A DNA stretch of 64,000 nucleotides from Sphingomonas sp. LM7 (GTDB lineage Bacteria; Pseudomonadota; Alphaproteobacteria; Sphingomonadales; Sphingomonadaceae), in the NCBI RefSeq assembly GCF_002002925.1, contig NZ_CP019511.1:682001-746000 (forward strand), in the 5' to 3' direction. This document shows positions 9,644 through 18,559 of this stretch, piece after piece (the first letter of the stretch is position 1; each line of letters opens with the position of its first letter). Below the pieces are notes generated by a model, which searched no databases, was not told the DNA's origin, and saw only the letters and a list, made by a program, of their open reading frames with translations. The position numbers and the translations under genes are program-made.

Positions 9644-9729
9644 CAAAGCAGTGGGCGGCGGCTATGCTTGCCCATGCTGACCTCGCCGGAAAGCGCATAA
9701 GGCTGGAAACGGCCCTCTCGGAGACGCGA

Positions 9730-10113
9730 ATGCCCGTTACTGTTCTGATCGTCGATGACAGCAAGCTCGCGCGGATCGTCGCGGGCAAGGCCTTGGCTGC
9801 GCTCCAGCCCGAATGGCAAAAGGTCGAGGCGAGCAGCGCCGCGGAAGCGCTGGAAGTGATCGCTGCGCGCGACGTCGATCTTGCGCTGATCGATTTCAAC
9901 ATGACCGAGAAGGACGGGCTGGAACTCGCGAGCGAACTGCGCGCTCTGCGTCCCGACATGCCGATCGCCATCATCACTGCCAATATCCAGGACGAGATCG
10001 TCGCGCGTGCGCGCGAAATCGGCGCCGCGTTCGTCGCCAAGCCGGTCACGGCCGACAGCCTGGAGGGCTTTCTCTCGGGTGCGGCGCTCCGCTTGCGATC
10101 GAACAAGGCATGA
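9730..10113 (+). CDS. cheY: CheY-like response regulator
   Basis: Single receiver domain, 127 residues from the ATG at 9730 (MPVTVLIVDDSK). Acidic pocket VDDS, phospho-acceptor Asp in LALIDFNMTEKDG, Thr in IAIITAN and Lys in FVAKPVT are all present. It should carry the kinase signal away from CheA. An upstream ATG at 9640 overlaps the STAS gene stop as ATGA and would add 30 residues with no family resemblance. The 9730 start gives the normal CheY length and has GGAGACG just upstream, so it is preferred, although the operon habit of ATGA junctions makes 9640 worth testing. Confidence 0.9.
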   Translation: MPVTVLIVDDSKLARIVAGKALAALQPEWQKVEASSAAEALEVIAARDVDLALIDFNMTEKDGLELASELRALRPDMPIAIITANIQDEIVARAREIGAAFVAKPVTADSLEGFLSGAALRLRSNKA

Positions 10114-10748
10114 TCCCGGAGAGCGTGGCGCTCGGCGAGCTCGAGCGCGATGCCCTGACCGAGATCGTCAATATCGGCGTCAGCCGCGCCGCGTCGAGCC
10201 TGCGCAAGATGATCGGCGATCATGTGACGCTGTCGGTCCCGTCGATCGATGTGGTGAGCCAGCGCCGCGCCGCGCGCCTGATCAGCGAACGCGAAGTCGC
10301 CGAGCTGGTCGCCGTCCGCCAGGACTTCTCCGGCCCGTTCTCGGGCCGCGCGCTGCTCATCTTCCCGGAGAGCAACAGCCTCGAGCTGGTCCGCGCCGTG
10401 ACCGGCGATACGCTCAGCGCGCAGGAAGTCGTCGACATGGAACATGAGGCGTTGACCGAGACCGGCAACGTCATCCTCAATTCCTGTCTCGCCACCATGG
10501 CCAACATGCTCAAGCGCTCGCTGATCATGACCATCCCGGAAGTGCTGCGCGGCAATGGCGCGCTGCTGTTCGAGATCGATGAGAGCAGCGAAGTCGAGGG
10601 GCTGGTGCTGTTCCTCTATATCGACTTCGCGGTGCGCAAGCGCGACATCCGCGGCTATATCGCAATGATAATGGACATCCCTTCGCTCGAAGTGCTCAAG
10701 GAACTGCTCGACGAATTCATCGCCCGCATCGTGGGAACCGATGGCTGA
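10110..10748 (+). CDS. cheC: CheC-type CheY-P phosphatase
   Basis: Phosphatase of the CheC/CheX/FliY family, 212 residues, that would end the signal by dephosphorylating CheY-P. Two copies of the family active-site pattern are visible: LTEIVNIG near residue 17, with a proline about 22 residues later (TLSVP), and LTETGN near residue 115, with proline in LIMTIP. Both have the conserved Glu and Asn, so both sites look intact. ATG 10110 overlaps the cheY stop (ATGA). CheC is best known from Bacillus, Thermotoga and archaea; its presence in this operon replaces CheZ as signal terminator. Confidence 0.85.
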   Translation: MIPESVALGELERDALTEIVNIGVSRAASSLRKMIGDHVTLSVPSIDVVSQRRAARLISEREVAELVAVRQDFSGPFSGRALLIFPESNSLELVRAVTGDTLSAQEVVDMEHEALTETGNVILNSCLATMANMLKRSLIMTIPEVLRGNGALLFEIDESSEVEGLVLFLYIDFAVRKRDIRGYIAMIMDIPSLEVLKELLDEFIARIVGTDG

Positions 10749-12714
10749 GCATAGCGACGAAGCCAGCCGGACGCGCTCGATCCTCGCCGCCGCGGGAACC
10801 AGCGGAACCTGGGACTGGGACGTCGCCGAGGACCGTCTGCACGTCGATGCGCGCTTCGCCGAGCTGTACGGCCTCGACTCCGAAGCGGCGCTGGCCGGCG
10901 TTTCCACCGAAACCTTCTTCAAGGCGATCCATCCCGCCGATCGCGCGCGGATGCGGATCGCAGTCGCCGGTATCCTGGGCGGCGCCGAGCTGTTCTCCAA
11001 GGAATTCCGGATCATCGATCCCGACGGCGCCATTTTGTGGATGCACGGTCGCGGGCAAAGCCATTTCGACGCCGACGACATGCCGGTGCGTTTCACCGGG
11101 TTGCTGGTCGATGTCACCGAACGCAAGCGCACCGAGGAGCGGCTGCGCATCGCCCAGTCGGCGGGCGGCATCGGCACGTTCGAATATGTCGACGGCTTCG
11201 CAACTGTCACTGTCTCCAGCGAATTCTGCCAGCTGCTCGGCCTGCATCCGGCATCGGCGCTGCCGGTGCGGACGATCAACAATGTGGTGCAGGCAGACCA
11301 TCCGCCGCTGATCCCGCAGCCGGGCCACGGGGCTATACCCGAGACGCTGGAAGGCGTTTTCTGCATCACGCGCAGCGACGACGGCAGCGGCCGCTGGGTC
11401 GCGCGCCGCGGCGAGATCCTGCGCGAAGGCGCCGGCTACCGGCTGGTCGGCGTGATCTACGACGTCACCGAATCCAAGCAGCAGGAGGCCCGGCTCCGCG
11501 AGCTCAACGACACGCTGGAGACGCGCGTCGAGCAGGAAGTCGCCGAGCGGCGCGAAGCCGAAGAGGCGCTTCGCCAGGCGCAGAAGATGGAAGCGGTGGG
11601 CCAGCTTACCGGCGGCATCGCGCATGATTTCAACAATCTGCTCACCGTGATCATCGGCAATGTCGATACCGTGCTGCGCCGCTTCGAATCCGGGGCCGAT
11701 CCGCGCGCACGGCGATCGCTGGAGAGTGCGCTGAAGGGAGCCGAGCGCGCGGCTTCGCTCACCCAGCGCCTTCTCGCCTTTTCGCGCCGCCAGCCGCTTG
11801 AACCCAAGACGATCGACGTCGCGCGGCTGCTCGCCGGAATGTCGGACCTGCTGACGCGCTCGATCTCCGAATCGATCGCGATTCAGATCGTAACCGAGAC
11901 AAATCTGTGGCGCGTCGAAGCCGATCCCCACCAGCTTGAGAATGTAATACTGAACCTCGCCGTAAACGCCCGCGACGCCATGCCCGCGGGAGGTGGCCTG
12001 ACGATCGACGCACGCAATGTCGAGGTTGGGGAAGAGGCCGCGCGTGATGGCGCGCTGCCTGGCGACTATGTCGCGATTTCAGTCTCCGACAGCGGCATCG
12101 GCATGTCGCCCGAGACGGTTGCCAAGGTATTCGACCCGTTCTTCACGACCAAGGAAGTGGGCAAGGGAACCGGGCTTGGCCTCTCGATGGTCTATGGCTT
12201 CGTCAAGCAATCGGGCGGGCATGTGACGATCGATTCGACCGAGGGGGAGGGCACGACGGTGCGGCTGTTCCTCGAACGCAAGCTCGACAATGGCCAGGTC
12301 GAGACTGCTGCAGAAGGGACAGCTGCCGAAATGGGCAGCGCGTCGGAAACCGTGCTGGTGGTCGAGGACGACGACGAGGTTCGCGCTTACACCGTCGGGA
12401 TCCTGCGCGAACTCGGCTATCGCGTGGTCGAGGCGCATGACGGGGTCTCGGCGATCCGATTGCTCGAACGCGAGGATTTTTCGGTCGATCTGCTGTTGAG
12501 CGACGTCGTGATGCCCAGGATGTCCGGCCAGGAACTTGCCGACAAGGCGCGTGCGATGCAACCCGATCTCAAGGTGCTGTTCGCGTCGGGCTATACCCGC
12601 GACACGATCATGCGCGACGGCCGGCTGGAAGCGGGAGTCGATCTGATCTCGAAGCCCTTCACCTTCGTCGCGCTGGCGGCAAAGGTTCGGGATGTGCTGG
12701 ACCGCCAGGCGTAG
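10741..12714 (+). CDS. Hybrid histidine kinase with two PAS domains and a receiver
   Basis: Cytoplasmic sensor kinase of 657 residues with no membrane segment. Order: PAS/PAC (about 10-130, ending VDVTERKRTEE), a second PAS-like region (135-250, ending YDVTESKQQEA), a coiled-coil linker, HisKA with His295 in GGIAHDFNNLL, HATPase with N-box NLAVNARDAM, G1 SDSGIGM and G2 GTGLGLSMVYG, then a C-terminal receiver with Asp588 in LLLSDVVMP and Lys in LISKPF. It starts inside cheC (ATGGCTGA), so it belongs to the chemosensory operon. Its receiver may pass phosphate to an Hpt protein, possibly CheA P1, or may regulate the kinase. It ends nine bases before the convergent gcd gene. Confidence 0.92.
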   Translation: MAEHSDEASRTRSILAAAGTSGTWDWDVAEDRLHVDARFAELYGLDSEAALAGVSTETFFKAIHPADRARMRIAVAGILGGAELFSKEFRIIDPDGAILWMHGRGQSHFDADDMPVRFTGLLVDVTERKRTEERLRIAQSAGGIGTFEYVDGFATVTVSSEFCQLLGLHPASALPVRTINNVVQADHPPLIPQPGHGAIPETLEGVFCITRSDDGSGRWVARRGEILREGAGYRLVGVIYDVTESKQQEARLRELNDTLETRVEQEVAERREAEEALRQAQKMEAVGQLTGGIAHDFNNLLTVIIGNVDTVLRRFESGADPRARRSLESALKGAERAASLTQRLLAFSRRQPLEPKTIDVARLLAGMSDLLTRSISESIAIQIVTETNLWRVEADPHQLENVILNLAVNARDAMPAGGGLTIDARNVEVGEEAARDGALPGDYVAISVSDSGIGMSPETVAKVFDPFFTTKEVGKGTGLGLSMVYGFVKQSGGHVTIDSTEGEGTTVRLFLERKLDNGQVETAAEGTAAEMGSASETVLVVEDDDEVRAYTVGILRELGYRVVEAHDGVSAIRLLEREDFSVDLLLSDVVMPRMSGQELADKARAMQPDLKVLFASGYTRDTIMRDGRLEAGVDLISKPFTFVALAAKVRDVLDRQA

Positions 12715-12723
12715 CGACGCAGG

Positions 12724-15129
12724 TCAATCGGGCAGAGCGTAGGCGATCACCGCATCGCCGACCGGGGTCTCCATGAAGTGATGTCCGCCGGCCATGATCA
12801 CCAGATACTGCTTGCCGGCGACTTCATAGACCATCGGCGTCGCCTGTCCGCCGGCGGGTAGCGCGTCCTGCCAGATCGTCGCGCCGGTGCGCAGGTCGAT
12901 CGCGCGGATCAGGTCGTCGGTGGCCGCGGCGATGAACACCACGCCGCCTGCCGTCAACACTGCGCCGCCATTGTTGGGCGTGCCGATGTTGACCGGCAGC
13001 ATCGACGGGATGTTCCACGGGCCGTTACGGCGCGCGGTGCCGAACGGGCGATCCCAGATCGTCCGGCCGGTGCGCATGTCGATCGCGCGGATGCCGCCAT
13101 AGGGCGGGCGCTTGCACAGCAGCCCGGTGAGCGGCAGCCGCCACCCGGCATTGACGGAGATCGCATAAGGCGAACCCGCCTGCGGATCGAGCTTGCCGTG
13201 GCCGCCCTCGTTCATGTCGCCACCGCGCGGGTCGCCGCGCGCGAAGGCGCCACGCTTGTCGGCCTCGGCGCGGGGGATCAGCCGGTTATAGTTGGGCATG
13301 TCGTTGTAATTGGCGACGATCACGCCGCGTACCGGATCGATCGCGAGGCCGCCCCAATCGGTGCCGCCATTATAGCCGGGATATTCGATGAAGCGCTTGT
13401 CGGCGGTGGGCGGGGTGTAGGGGCCGCGATATTCGGCGCGGCGGAACTGGATGCGGCAGATCATCTGGTCGATCGGCGACATCCCCCACATGTCCCGCTC
13501 GGTCAGTTGGTCCTTGGCCAGCGTGTGGTAACTGGAGAAGGGCTGAGTCGGGCTGCGCTGCCCGGGCTCGACGCCGGTGCGGGGCACGGCCCGCTCCTGC
13601 ACCGGGAACAGCGGCTGGCCGGTGCGGCGGTCCAGAACGTAGATGTCGCCCTGCTTGCTCGGCAGGACCAGCGCGGGGACGGTGCCGCCGCCCGAGGGGA
13701 AGTCGATCAAGGTCGCCTGCGCGCCGAGATCATAGTCCCACACATCGTTGCGCACCGTCTGGAAGCGCCAGCGCGGCCGTCCGGTGTTCACGTCGATCGC
13801 GACCAGTGAGGTCGAAAAGGCCTTTTCCGGCGCGCTGCGGCTGCCGCTCCAATAATCGACCGCCGAGTTGCCCATCGGCAGATAGACCAGGCCGAGCGCT
13901 TCGTCGCCGCTCGCGGTGGTCCACATGTTCGGCGTGCCGCGGGCATATTGCTGGCCGGCGGGCGGATCGCCGGTCCATGTCGGATTGACCATGTCCCATG
14001 CCCAACGCTTGGCGCCGGTGACGACATCATAGCCCTGGATCACGCCCGAAGGCGCGGTGCGGTTCTGGCCGTCGAGCACCTGGTGCCCGGTGACGATCAC
14101 GCCCTGGACGATCGTGGGTGGCGAGGTCATCGAGACCATGCCGGGGAAGACTTCGCCCATGCCGCGCTTGATATCGACCTGGCCATTGGTGCCGAAGCCG
14201 GGGCAGGGGCGGCCGGTACGCGCGTCGACGGCGATGATGCGGGCGTCGAGCGTGCCTTCGACGATCCGGGTGGCGCATTCGCTGTCCGCCGCCGCGCCGG
14301 CGACGGCATGATAGGCGACGCCGCGGCAGGCGGCAGTGTAGGGGATCCAGGCGTCGGGCACCTGCGGATCGTAGCGCCAGCGCTGCTTGCCGGTGGCGGG
14401 ATCGAGCGCAATCAGGATGTTCTTGGCCGAGCAGAGATAGAGCGTGTCGCCGACCTTGAGCGGCGTCGTCTCGGCGCCGTATTTGTTGTCCTTCATGTCC
14501 TTGGGCAAGTCGCCGGTATTGTAGAGCCAGACGCGCTTGAGCTTGCCGACATTGTCCGGGGTGATCTGGGCGAGCGGCGAGTAACGCTGCGCCGCATAGC
14601 TGCCGCCATAGGCCGGCCAGTCGGTGCCCGGGCGCAGCGGCGAGGGATCGGCGACGCTCGACGCGATCACTCCGGGCAATGCGCCGATCGCCGGCTGGTT
14701 GATCCGGGAGATTGCGAAGCCGCCGATGACCAGCAGCAACACCACCGTTGCGGAAGCGCCGAGCGCGGTCCGCCACTGCCAGCGCGACAAGGTGGGCAGG
14801 AGCAGCAGGACGAGGATCAGCAGCACGCTGGGGCCGACGACGCGCGGGATCAGCGCCCAGCCGTCGAGCCCGGCCTCCCACAGCGCCCAGATCATGGTGA
14901 GCGCCCACACGCCGATATAGATCCATGCGCCGAGCGGACGGCCGCGCACCAGCAGCACGCCCGAGCCGACAAGCGCGAGCCCGGCAAGCAGGTAGTAGAC
15001 CGAGCCGCCGATGACCGCGAGCCAGACGCCGCCGATCGCGAGCACCGCGCCGATCAGCGCGAGCAGCCCGCCGACCAGCATCGCCGGGAGCGGGTGCCTG
15101 CGGGTTTGGCCGATGATCGCGTCTGGCAT
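12724..15129 (-). CDS. gcd: Membrane-bound PQQ-dependent glucose dehydrogenase
   Basis: Quinoprotein that oxidises glucose (or related sugars, quinate or shikimate in sister enzymes) in the periplasm and gives electrons to ubiquinone. The 801-residue protein has about five N-terminal membrane helices within residues 15-140, then a PQQ beta-propeller that begins DWPAYGGSYAAQRYSPL and ends GGQATPMVYEVAGKQYLVIMAGGHH, both classical for Gcd. Domain size and order match the glucose/quinate/shikimate dehydrogenase family. ATG 15129 is preferred over the upstream TTG-rich extension because AAGGGGA lies just before it. No pqq biosynthesis gene is in the window, so cofactor supply must come from elsewhere. 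It is divergent from the oxidase cluster and convergent with the hybrid kinase. Confidence 0.93.
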   Translation of the reverse strand: MPDAIIGQTRRHPLPAMLVGGLLALIGAVLAIGGVWLAVIGGSVYYLLAGLALVGSGVLLVRGRPLGAWIYIGVWALTMIWALWEAGLDGWALIPRVVGPSVLLILVLLLLPTLSRWQWRTALGASATVVLLLVIGGFAISRINQPAIGALPGVIASSVADPSPLRPGTDWPAYGGSYAAQRYSPLAQITPDNVGKLKRVWLYNTGDLPKDMKDNKYGAETTPLKVGDTLYLCSAKNILIALDPATGKQRWRYDPQVPDAWIPYTAACRGVAYHAVAGAAADSECATRIVEGTLDARIIAVDARTGRPCPGFGTNGQVDIKRGMGEVFPGMVSMTSPPTIVQGVIVTGHQVLDGQNRTAPSGVIQGYDVVTGAKRWAWDMVNPTWTGDPPAGQQYARGTPNMWTTASGDEALGLVYLPMGNSAVDYWSGSRSAPEKAFSTSLVAIDVNTGRPRWRFQTVRNDVWDYDLGAQATLIDFPSGGGTVPALVLPSKQGDIYVLDRRTGQPLFPVQERAVPRTGVEPGQRSPTQPFSSYHTLAKDQLTERDMWGMSPIDQMICRIQFRRAEYRGPYTPPTADKRFIEYPGYNGGTDWGGLAIDPVRGVIVANYNDMPNYNRLIPRAEADKRGAFARGDPRGGDMNEGGHGKLDPQAGSPYAISVNAGWRLPLTGLLCKRPPYGGIRAIDMRTGRTIWDRPFGTARRNGPWNIPSMLPVNIGTPNNGGAVLTAGGVVFIAAATDDLIRAIDLRTGATIWQDALPAGGQATPMVYEVAGKQYLVIMAGGHHFMETPVGDAVIAYALPD

Positions 15130-15220
15130 GGGGATCCCCTTGTTTGACAGGGGAACCGACCCGGGTTCCAATCGGTTCCGAAATGGTCGGGACTTTGCGG
15201 GGCATGGCGAATTGGGCGAA

Positions 15221-15937
15221 GTGATTTGGATACCCTATTGCGGCGCGGCGCCGGTGCCCGGTGCGCTGATGGCGCGCTGGAACTTCGATCCGGTGCTGCT
15301 GCTCGGCTTCGCGGTGGCGATTGCCGGCTTCGTGTATTTCGGCAGCAGGGATGCGGCACGGCGGGCTTGGTTCGCGGCGGCGACCGGCATCCTGGCCGTA
15401 CTGTTTGTCTCGCCCTTCTGCGCGCTCACCTCTGCGCTGTTCGCGGCGCGGGTGGCGCATCATGTCGTGCTCACCGCAGTGGCGGCGCCGCTGCTCGCTG
15501 CGGCGCTGCCGGCGATCCCGCGCGGCGGAATCGCACTCTGGGCGGGGCTGCACGCGCTGGTCTTCTGGGTGTGGCACGCGCCGCCGGTCTACGGCTGGGC
15601 GCTGTCGAGCCACGGGGCCTACTGGCTGATGCAGGCGACCCTGCTCGGTAGCGCGGTGGCGCTGTGGAGTGCGGTGCGGGCCGCGCCGATGCCGGCGGCG
15701 ATTGCCGCGCTGCTGGCGACGATGGTGCAGATGGGGCTGCTTGGCGCGCTGATCACCTTCGCGCCGGCACCGCTCTACGCACCGCATTATCTGGGGCCCA
15801 TCGCCTGGGGCTTCACGCCGCTGGAGGATCAGCAACTCGCCGGGCTGATCATGTGGGCGCCGGGCGCGGCGGTCTATCTGGCGGCGGCGCTGGCGCTGCT
15901 GTCGCGCTGGTTCGCGCGCGAGCAGGCGGCAGCATGA
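15221..15937 (+). CDS. CtaG-family cytochrome c oxidase assembly protein
   Basis: Integral membrane protein of 238 residues with about six to seven hydrophobic helices, first gene of the oxidase cluster. It fits the caa3-CtaG assembly family of Bacillus type rather than the Cox11-type CtaG: N-terminal WIPYCGAAP, then HHVVLTAVAAPLLA, LVFWVWHAPPVYGWAL and MWAPGAAVYLAAALALL. The conserved His pairs in HAPP and in the ARVAHH segment may bind metal or heme, as proposed for the family. GTG 15221 is chosen because it precedes the family-typical WIPYCGAAP and lies downstream of all other in-frame candidates. The stop overlaps the next gene as ATGA. Confidence 0.82.
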   Translation: MIWIPYCGAAPVPGALMARWNFDPVLLLGFAVAIAGFVYFGSRDAARRAWFAAATGILAVLFVSPFCALTSALFAARVAHHVVLTAVAAPLLAAALPAIPRGGIALWAGLHALVFWVWHAPPVYGWALSSHGAYWLMQATLLGSAVALWSAVRAAPMPAAIAALLATMVQMGLLGALITFAPAPLYAPHYLGPIAWGFTPLEDQQLAGLIMWAPGAAVYLAAALALLSRWFAREQAAA

Positions 15938-16605
15938 TCCGCGAGCTTCGCGCCTGGGCGCGCACGCATACCGAGCGTAACCGCTATTCCCCGGTCGGCA
16001 TCGCCTTTCATTGGGTGATGGCATTCCTCGTGCTCTTTCAGCTCGGCTGGGGCTATTATACGAGCTGGCTGCCGCCGGGCGGCGACAAGCTGTTCAGCTA
16101 TCAGGTGCACAGCGCGGTCGGGCTACCGGTGCTGCTGCTTGCGATTGCGCGCTTCGGATGGCGGCTGATGATTCCCGGACCGGTCAACGATGCCGACAAG
16201 CAGGGCTGGCAGACCCAGATCGCCTATGCGATGCACTATGTGTTCTACGCTGCCTTTTTCGGGCTGCCGCTCAGCGGCTGGGCGATGTGGTCGTCGGTCG
16301 CCGAGCCGGGGCCGCTCTATCTCGCGGGCTTCATCCCCTGGCCGCAAATGCCGTTCGGCGCGATGCCGCTCGAACTGCGCTGGCAGATCCTCCACGGCGC
16401 CGAGACCGTGCATCAATGGCTGGTGATCACCCTGCTGCTGGTCATTCCGCTCCATGTCGGCGCGGCGCTGAAGCATCATTTCTGGGATCGGCACGATGTG
16501 CTGGAGGGGATGCTGCCGGAGATCCCGGACGCGGAGGATCCCCGGGCAGCGCCGCAGCATAGCCCGCGAGAGCCGAAGATTCCGCCCGAGAAAGCGCCCG
16601 GCTGA
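15934..16605 (+). CDS. Cytochrome b561-type membrane protein
   Basis: Four-helix heme b protein of the bacterial cytochrome b561 family, 223 residues. Candidate heme ligands are the His residues in VGIAFHWVMAF, YQVHSAVG, YAMHYVFY and ETVHQWLVI/VIPLHVGA. It would carry electrons between quinol and periplasmic cytochrome c. The start overlaps the CtaG stop (ATGA). The last 28 residues (Pro/Glu-rich tail after MLPEIPDAE) run antisense to the 3' end of the cytochrome c gene on the other strand. The tail looks unconserved, so the two conserved domains barely overlap. Confidence 0.85.
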   Translation: MIRELRAWARTHTERNRYSPVGIAFHWVMAFLVLFQLGWGYYTSWLPPGGDKLFSYQVHSAVGLPVLLLAIARFGWRLMIPGPVNDADKQGWQTQIAYAMHYVFYAAFFGLPLSGWAMWSSVAEPGPLYLAGFIPWPQMPFGAMPLELRWQILHGAETVHQWLVITLLLVIPLHVGAALKHHFWDRHDVLEGMLPEIPDAEDPRAAPQHSPREPKIPPEKAPG

Positions 16606-17191
16606 TCCGCAGCATCGCGTTCTCGGGATCGGTGCGACGCTTGCTGCTGCGCCAGCGTTCCAGCTGCTCGGCGAGATAGGCGGCGGGCTGGCCGGCGAGC
16701 GGCGGATTGGCGGGCCCCAGGCCTTCGCCGCGGGCGCCGTGACACGACGCGCAGGATGCCAGGCCGCGTCCAGGATCACCCTGCTGGTAGAGACTCGCTG
16801 CGGCGCCATCGGCGGGCATCGCCTGCGGCTTTGGCGTGAAGGGCAGCGCGGCATAATAAGCCGAGACCGACTGGCGCTGGTCGGGGCGAAGCCGGTTGGC
16901 GATCCAGTGCATCTCGGGATGCTCGCGGCGGCCATCGGCATAGGCCTGGAGCTGGGCTTCGAGATAGCCGAGGTCGAGCCCCGCCAGCCGCGGGGCACCG
17001 GCGCCATCGCCGCGTCCGTCGACTCCGTGGCAGGCGATGCACGCCTTTGCCGCGCCGGCATCGCCGCCGCTCAGCGCAACCAGCTCGCCGGTAGCGGCGA
17101 GGCGATCGGTCGAGCTGCGGTCGGTCTGCCCGCAGCCGGCAAGCGGCAGCAGCACTAAGGTCGCCAGGGCAAGTCGGGAGCGTAAATCCAT
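16442..17191 (-). CDS. Diheme cytochrome c lipoprotein (c4-like)
   Basis: Exported electron carrier of 249 residues. N-terminal lipoprotein signal MDLRSRLALATLVLLPLAGC with Cys20 as lipidation site. Two class I heme c domains follow: CIACHG with a distal Met in the EMHWIAN region, and CASCHG with MLRIS downstream, the tandem layout of cytochrome c4. It probably feeds the adjacent oxidase. The start at 17191 is divergent from the small cytochrome c, with only 74 bases between them. The last ~55 codons overlap the convergent b561 gene; the Pro/Ser/Arg-rich tail after YAAALP seems to be non-conserved readthrough. Confidence 0.85.
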   Translation of the reverse strand: MDLRSRLALATLVLLPLAGCGQTDRSSTDRLAATGELVALSGGDAGAAKACIACHGVDGRGDGAGAPRLAGLDLGYLEAQLQAYADGRREHPEMHWIANRLRPDQRQSVSAYYAALPFTPKPQAMPADGAAASLYQQGDPGRGLASCASCHGARGEGLGPANPPLAGQPAAYLAEQLERWRSSKRRTDPENAMLRISRALSRAESSALAGYAAALPGDPPRPGSPAASPPAHRADPRNDASAPRRHGAE

Positions 17192-17265
17192 TGCGCTTCG
17201 GAACCTACGCGGCGGACAAGTGGTTCCGGAGGTGTAACGCATCGACCGACTGCATAGGGGGAGAT

Positions 17266-17628
17266 TTGTCGATAGCCCGTGTCCTGTTGCCGCTAGTGCT
17301 GGCGACCGCCTGCAAGGCGCCGCCGAGCGAAGAAAATGCCATGCCCCAGGCGAGCCCTGCGCGCGGCAAGGCGGCGATCGAGCGCGTCGGCTGCGCAGCG
17401 TGCCACCAAATTCCGGGTATCCGTTGGCCGCAAGGCGGATCGGGGCCCTCGCTCGCAGGGTTCGCCGAGCAGGGGCTGATCGCCGGACGGTTGCCCAATC
17501 GGCCGGATATGCTCGCCGCATTCGTGCGCAATGCGCCCGGCGTGCTGCCGGGCACCACCATGCCGGCGATGCCGCTCAGCGAAGGAGAGGCGCGCGATGT
17601 CGCGGCCTATCTCTATGGCACGCGCTGA
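17266..17628 (+). CDS. Small monoheme cytochrome c, probable lipoprotein
   Basis: A 120-residue exported c-type cytochrome with one heme site, CAACHQ, and distal Met in TTMPAMPLSEGE. The N-terminus MSIARVLLPLVLATAC is a short signal ending in a lipobox-like ATAC, so it is likely membrane-anchored. TTG at 17266 is taken as start because GGGGGAG stands directly before it; earlier in-frame codons would spoil the signal peptide. Its 3' end overlaps the coxB start by 32 bases. Probable immediate electron donor or accessory of the caa3-type oxidase. Confidence 0.78.
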   Translation: MSIARVLLPLVLATACKAPPSEENAMPQASPARGKAAIERVGCAACHQIPGIRWPQGGSGPSLAGFAEQGLIAGRLPNRPDMLAAFVRNAPGVLPGTTMPAMPLSEGEARDVAAYLYGTR

Positions 17629-18559
17629 AGCCGGGGCCGGCTGGCCCGCCTCGATCTTCGATCCCGCGGGCCCCTATGCGGGATCGGTGACGCTGCTGAG
17701 CTGGATCCTGATCGGCATGGCGGTGGCGGTATTCGCGGTGGTGGTGGTTGCGCTCGGGATAGCGCTGTTCGGCAATGCGCGGCTGCAGAAGCGGCTCGGC
17801 GGGACCAGGCTGATCTGGATCGGCGGCGTCGCTTTTCCGGTGATCGTGCTGAGCGTGCTGCTGGTCTATGGGCTGACGCTCACGCGCAACCTCACTGCCC
17901 CCGTACCGGCGGACGCGATGCGCGTCCGGATCACCGGCGAGATGTGGTGGTGGCGCGTCGCCTATCTCGACGGGCAGGGACGGCCCTATCTGCTCGACGC
18001 CAACGAGCTGCATATTCCGGTGGGCAAGCCCGTGGTGCTCGAACTCGAATCGAACGACGTGATCCACAGCTTCTGGGTGCCGCAGCTCTCGGGCAAGCTC
18101 GACATGATCCCCGGGCGCCGCAACATCCTGCCGATCCAGGCCGATCGTGCGGGCGTGTTCGGGGGGCAATGCGCCGAATATTGCGGCGGCCCGCACGCGC
18201 TGATGGGGTTCGTCGTCGTCGCGCATGAGCCCGCAGCGTTCGAGCGGCTGATCGCAGACCGCCGCGCACCGCGGCCGCAAATGACGGGAACAGGCGCAGA
18301 CCTGTTCCGCTCGACCGGGTGCGCCGCGTGCCACCGGATCGCCGGCACCGACGCCAACGGCACTGCCGGGCCTGACCTTAGCCATGTCGGCGCGCGGCGT
18401 TCGCTGGGTGCGGGCATCCTGCCCAATAATCGCGGGACGATGACCGGCTGGATCGGCGATAGCCAGTCGATCAAGCCGGGCAACCGCATGCCGTCGTACA
18501 AGATGCTTTCCGCGGCGGAACTGCAGGCAATTGCGACCTATCTCGAGGCACAGAAGTGA
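17597..18559 (+). CDS. coxB: Cytochrome c oxidase subunit II with C-terminal heme c domain (caa3 type)
   Basis: Subunit II carries the CuA centre that takes electrons from cytochrome c. Two membrane helices (about 25-55 and 70-95), then the cupredoxin domain with WWWRVAY, His in VIHSFWVPQL and the CuA loop CAEYCGGPHALM that supplies two Cys, Glu, His and Met ligands. Residues 230-320 are a fused cytochrome c with CAACHR and a distal Met in RMPSYKML, which makes this a caa3-type enzyme. ATG 17597 has GGAGAGG six bases upstream; ATG 17615 is a weaker alternative. The stop overlaps the subunit I GTG start as GTGA. Confidence 0.95.
   Translation: MSRPISMARAEAGAGWPASIFDPAGPYAGSVTLLSWILIGMAVAVFAVVVVALGIALFGNARLQKRLGGTRLIWIGGVAFPVIVLSVLLVYGLTLTRNLTAPVPADAMRVRITGEMWWWRVAYLDGQGRPYLLDANELHIPVGKPVVLELESNDVIHSFWVPQLSGKLDMIPGRRNILPIQADRAGVFGGQCAEYCGGPHALMGFVVVAHEPAAFERLIADRRAPRPQMTGTGADLFRSTGCAACHRIAGTDANGTAGPDLSHVGARRSLGAGILPNNRGTMTGWIGDSQSIKPGNRMPSYKMLSAAELQAIATYLEAQK

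Noticed and set aside
9640..9729. 30-residue N-terminal extension of CheY from ATG 9640
   Set aside because: The extension has no receiver-domain character; kept only as an alternative because of its ATGA overlap with the preceding gene.
9627..11369. 580-codon open frame on the minus strand opposite cheY, cheC and the hybrid kinase
   Set aside because: Antisense shadow of three genes with intact catalytic motifs.
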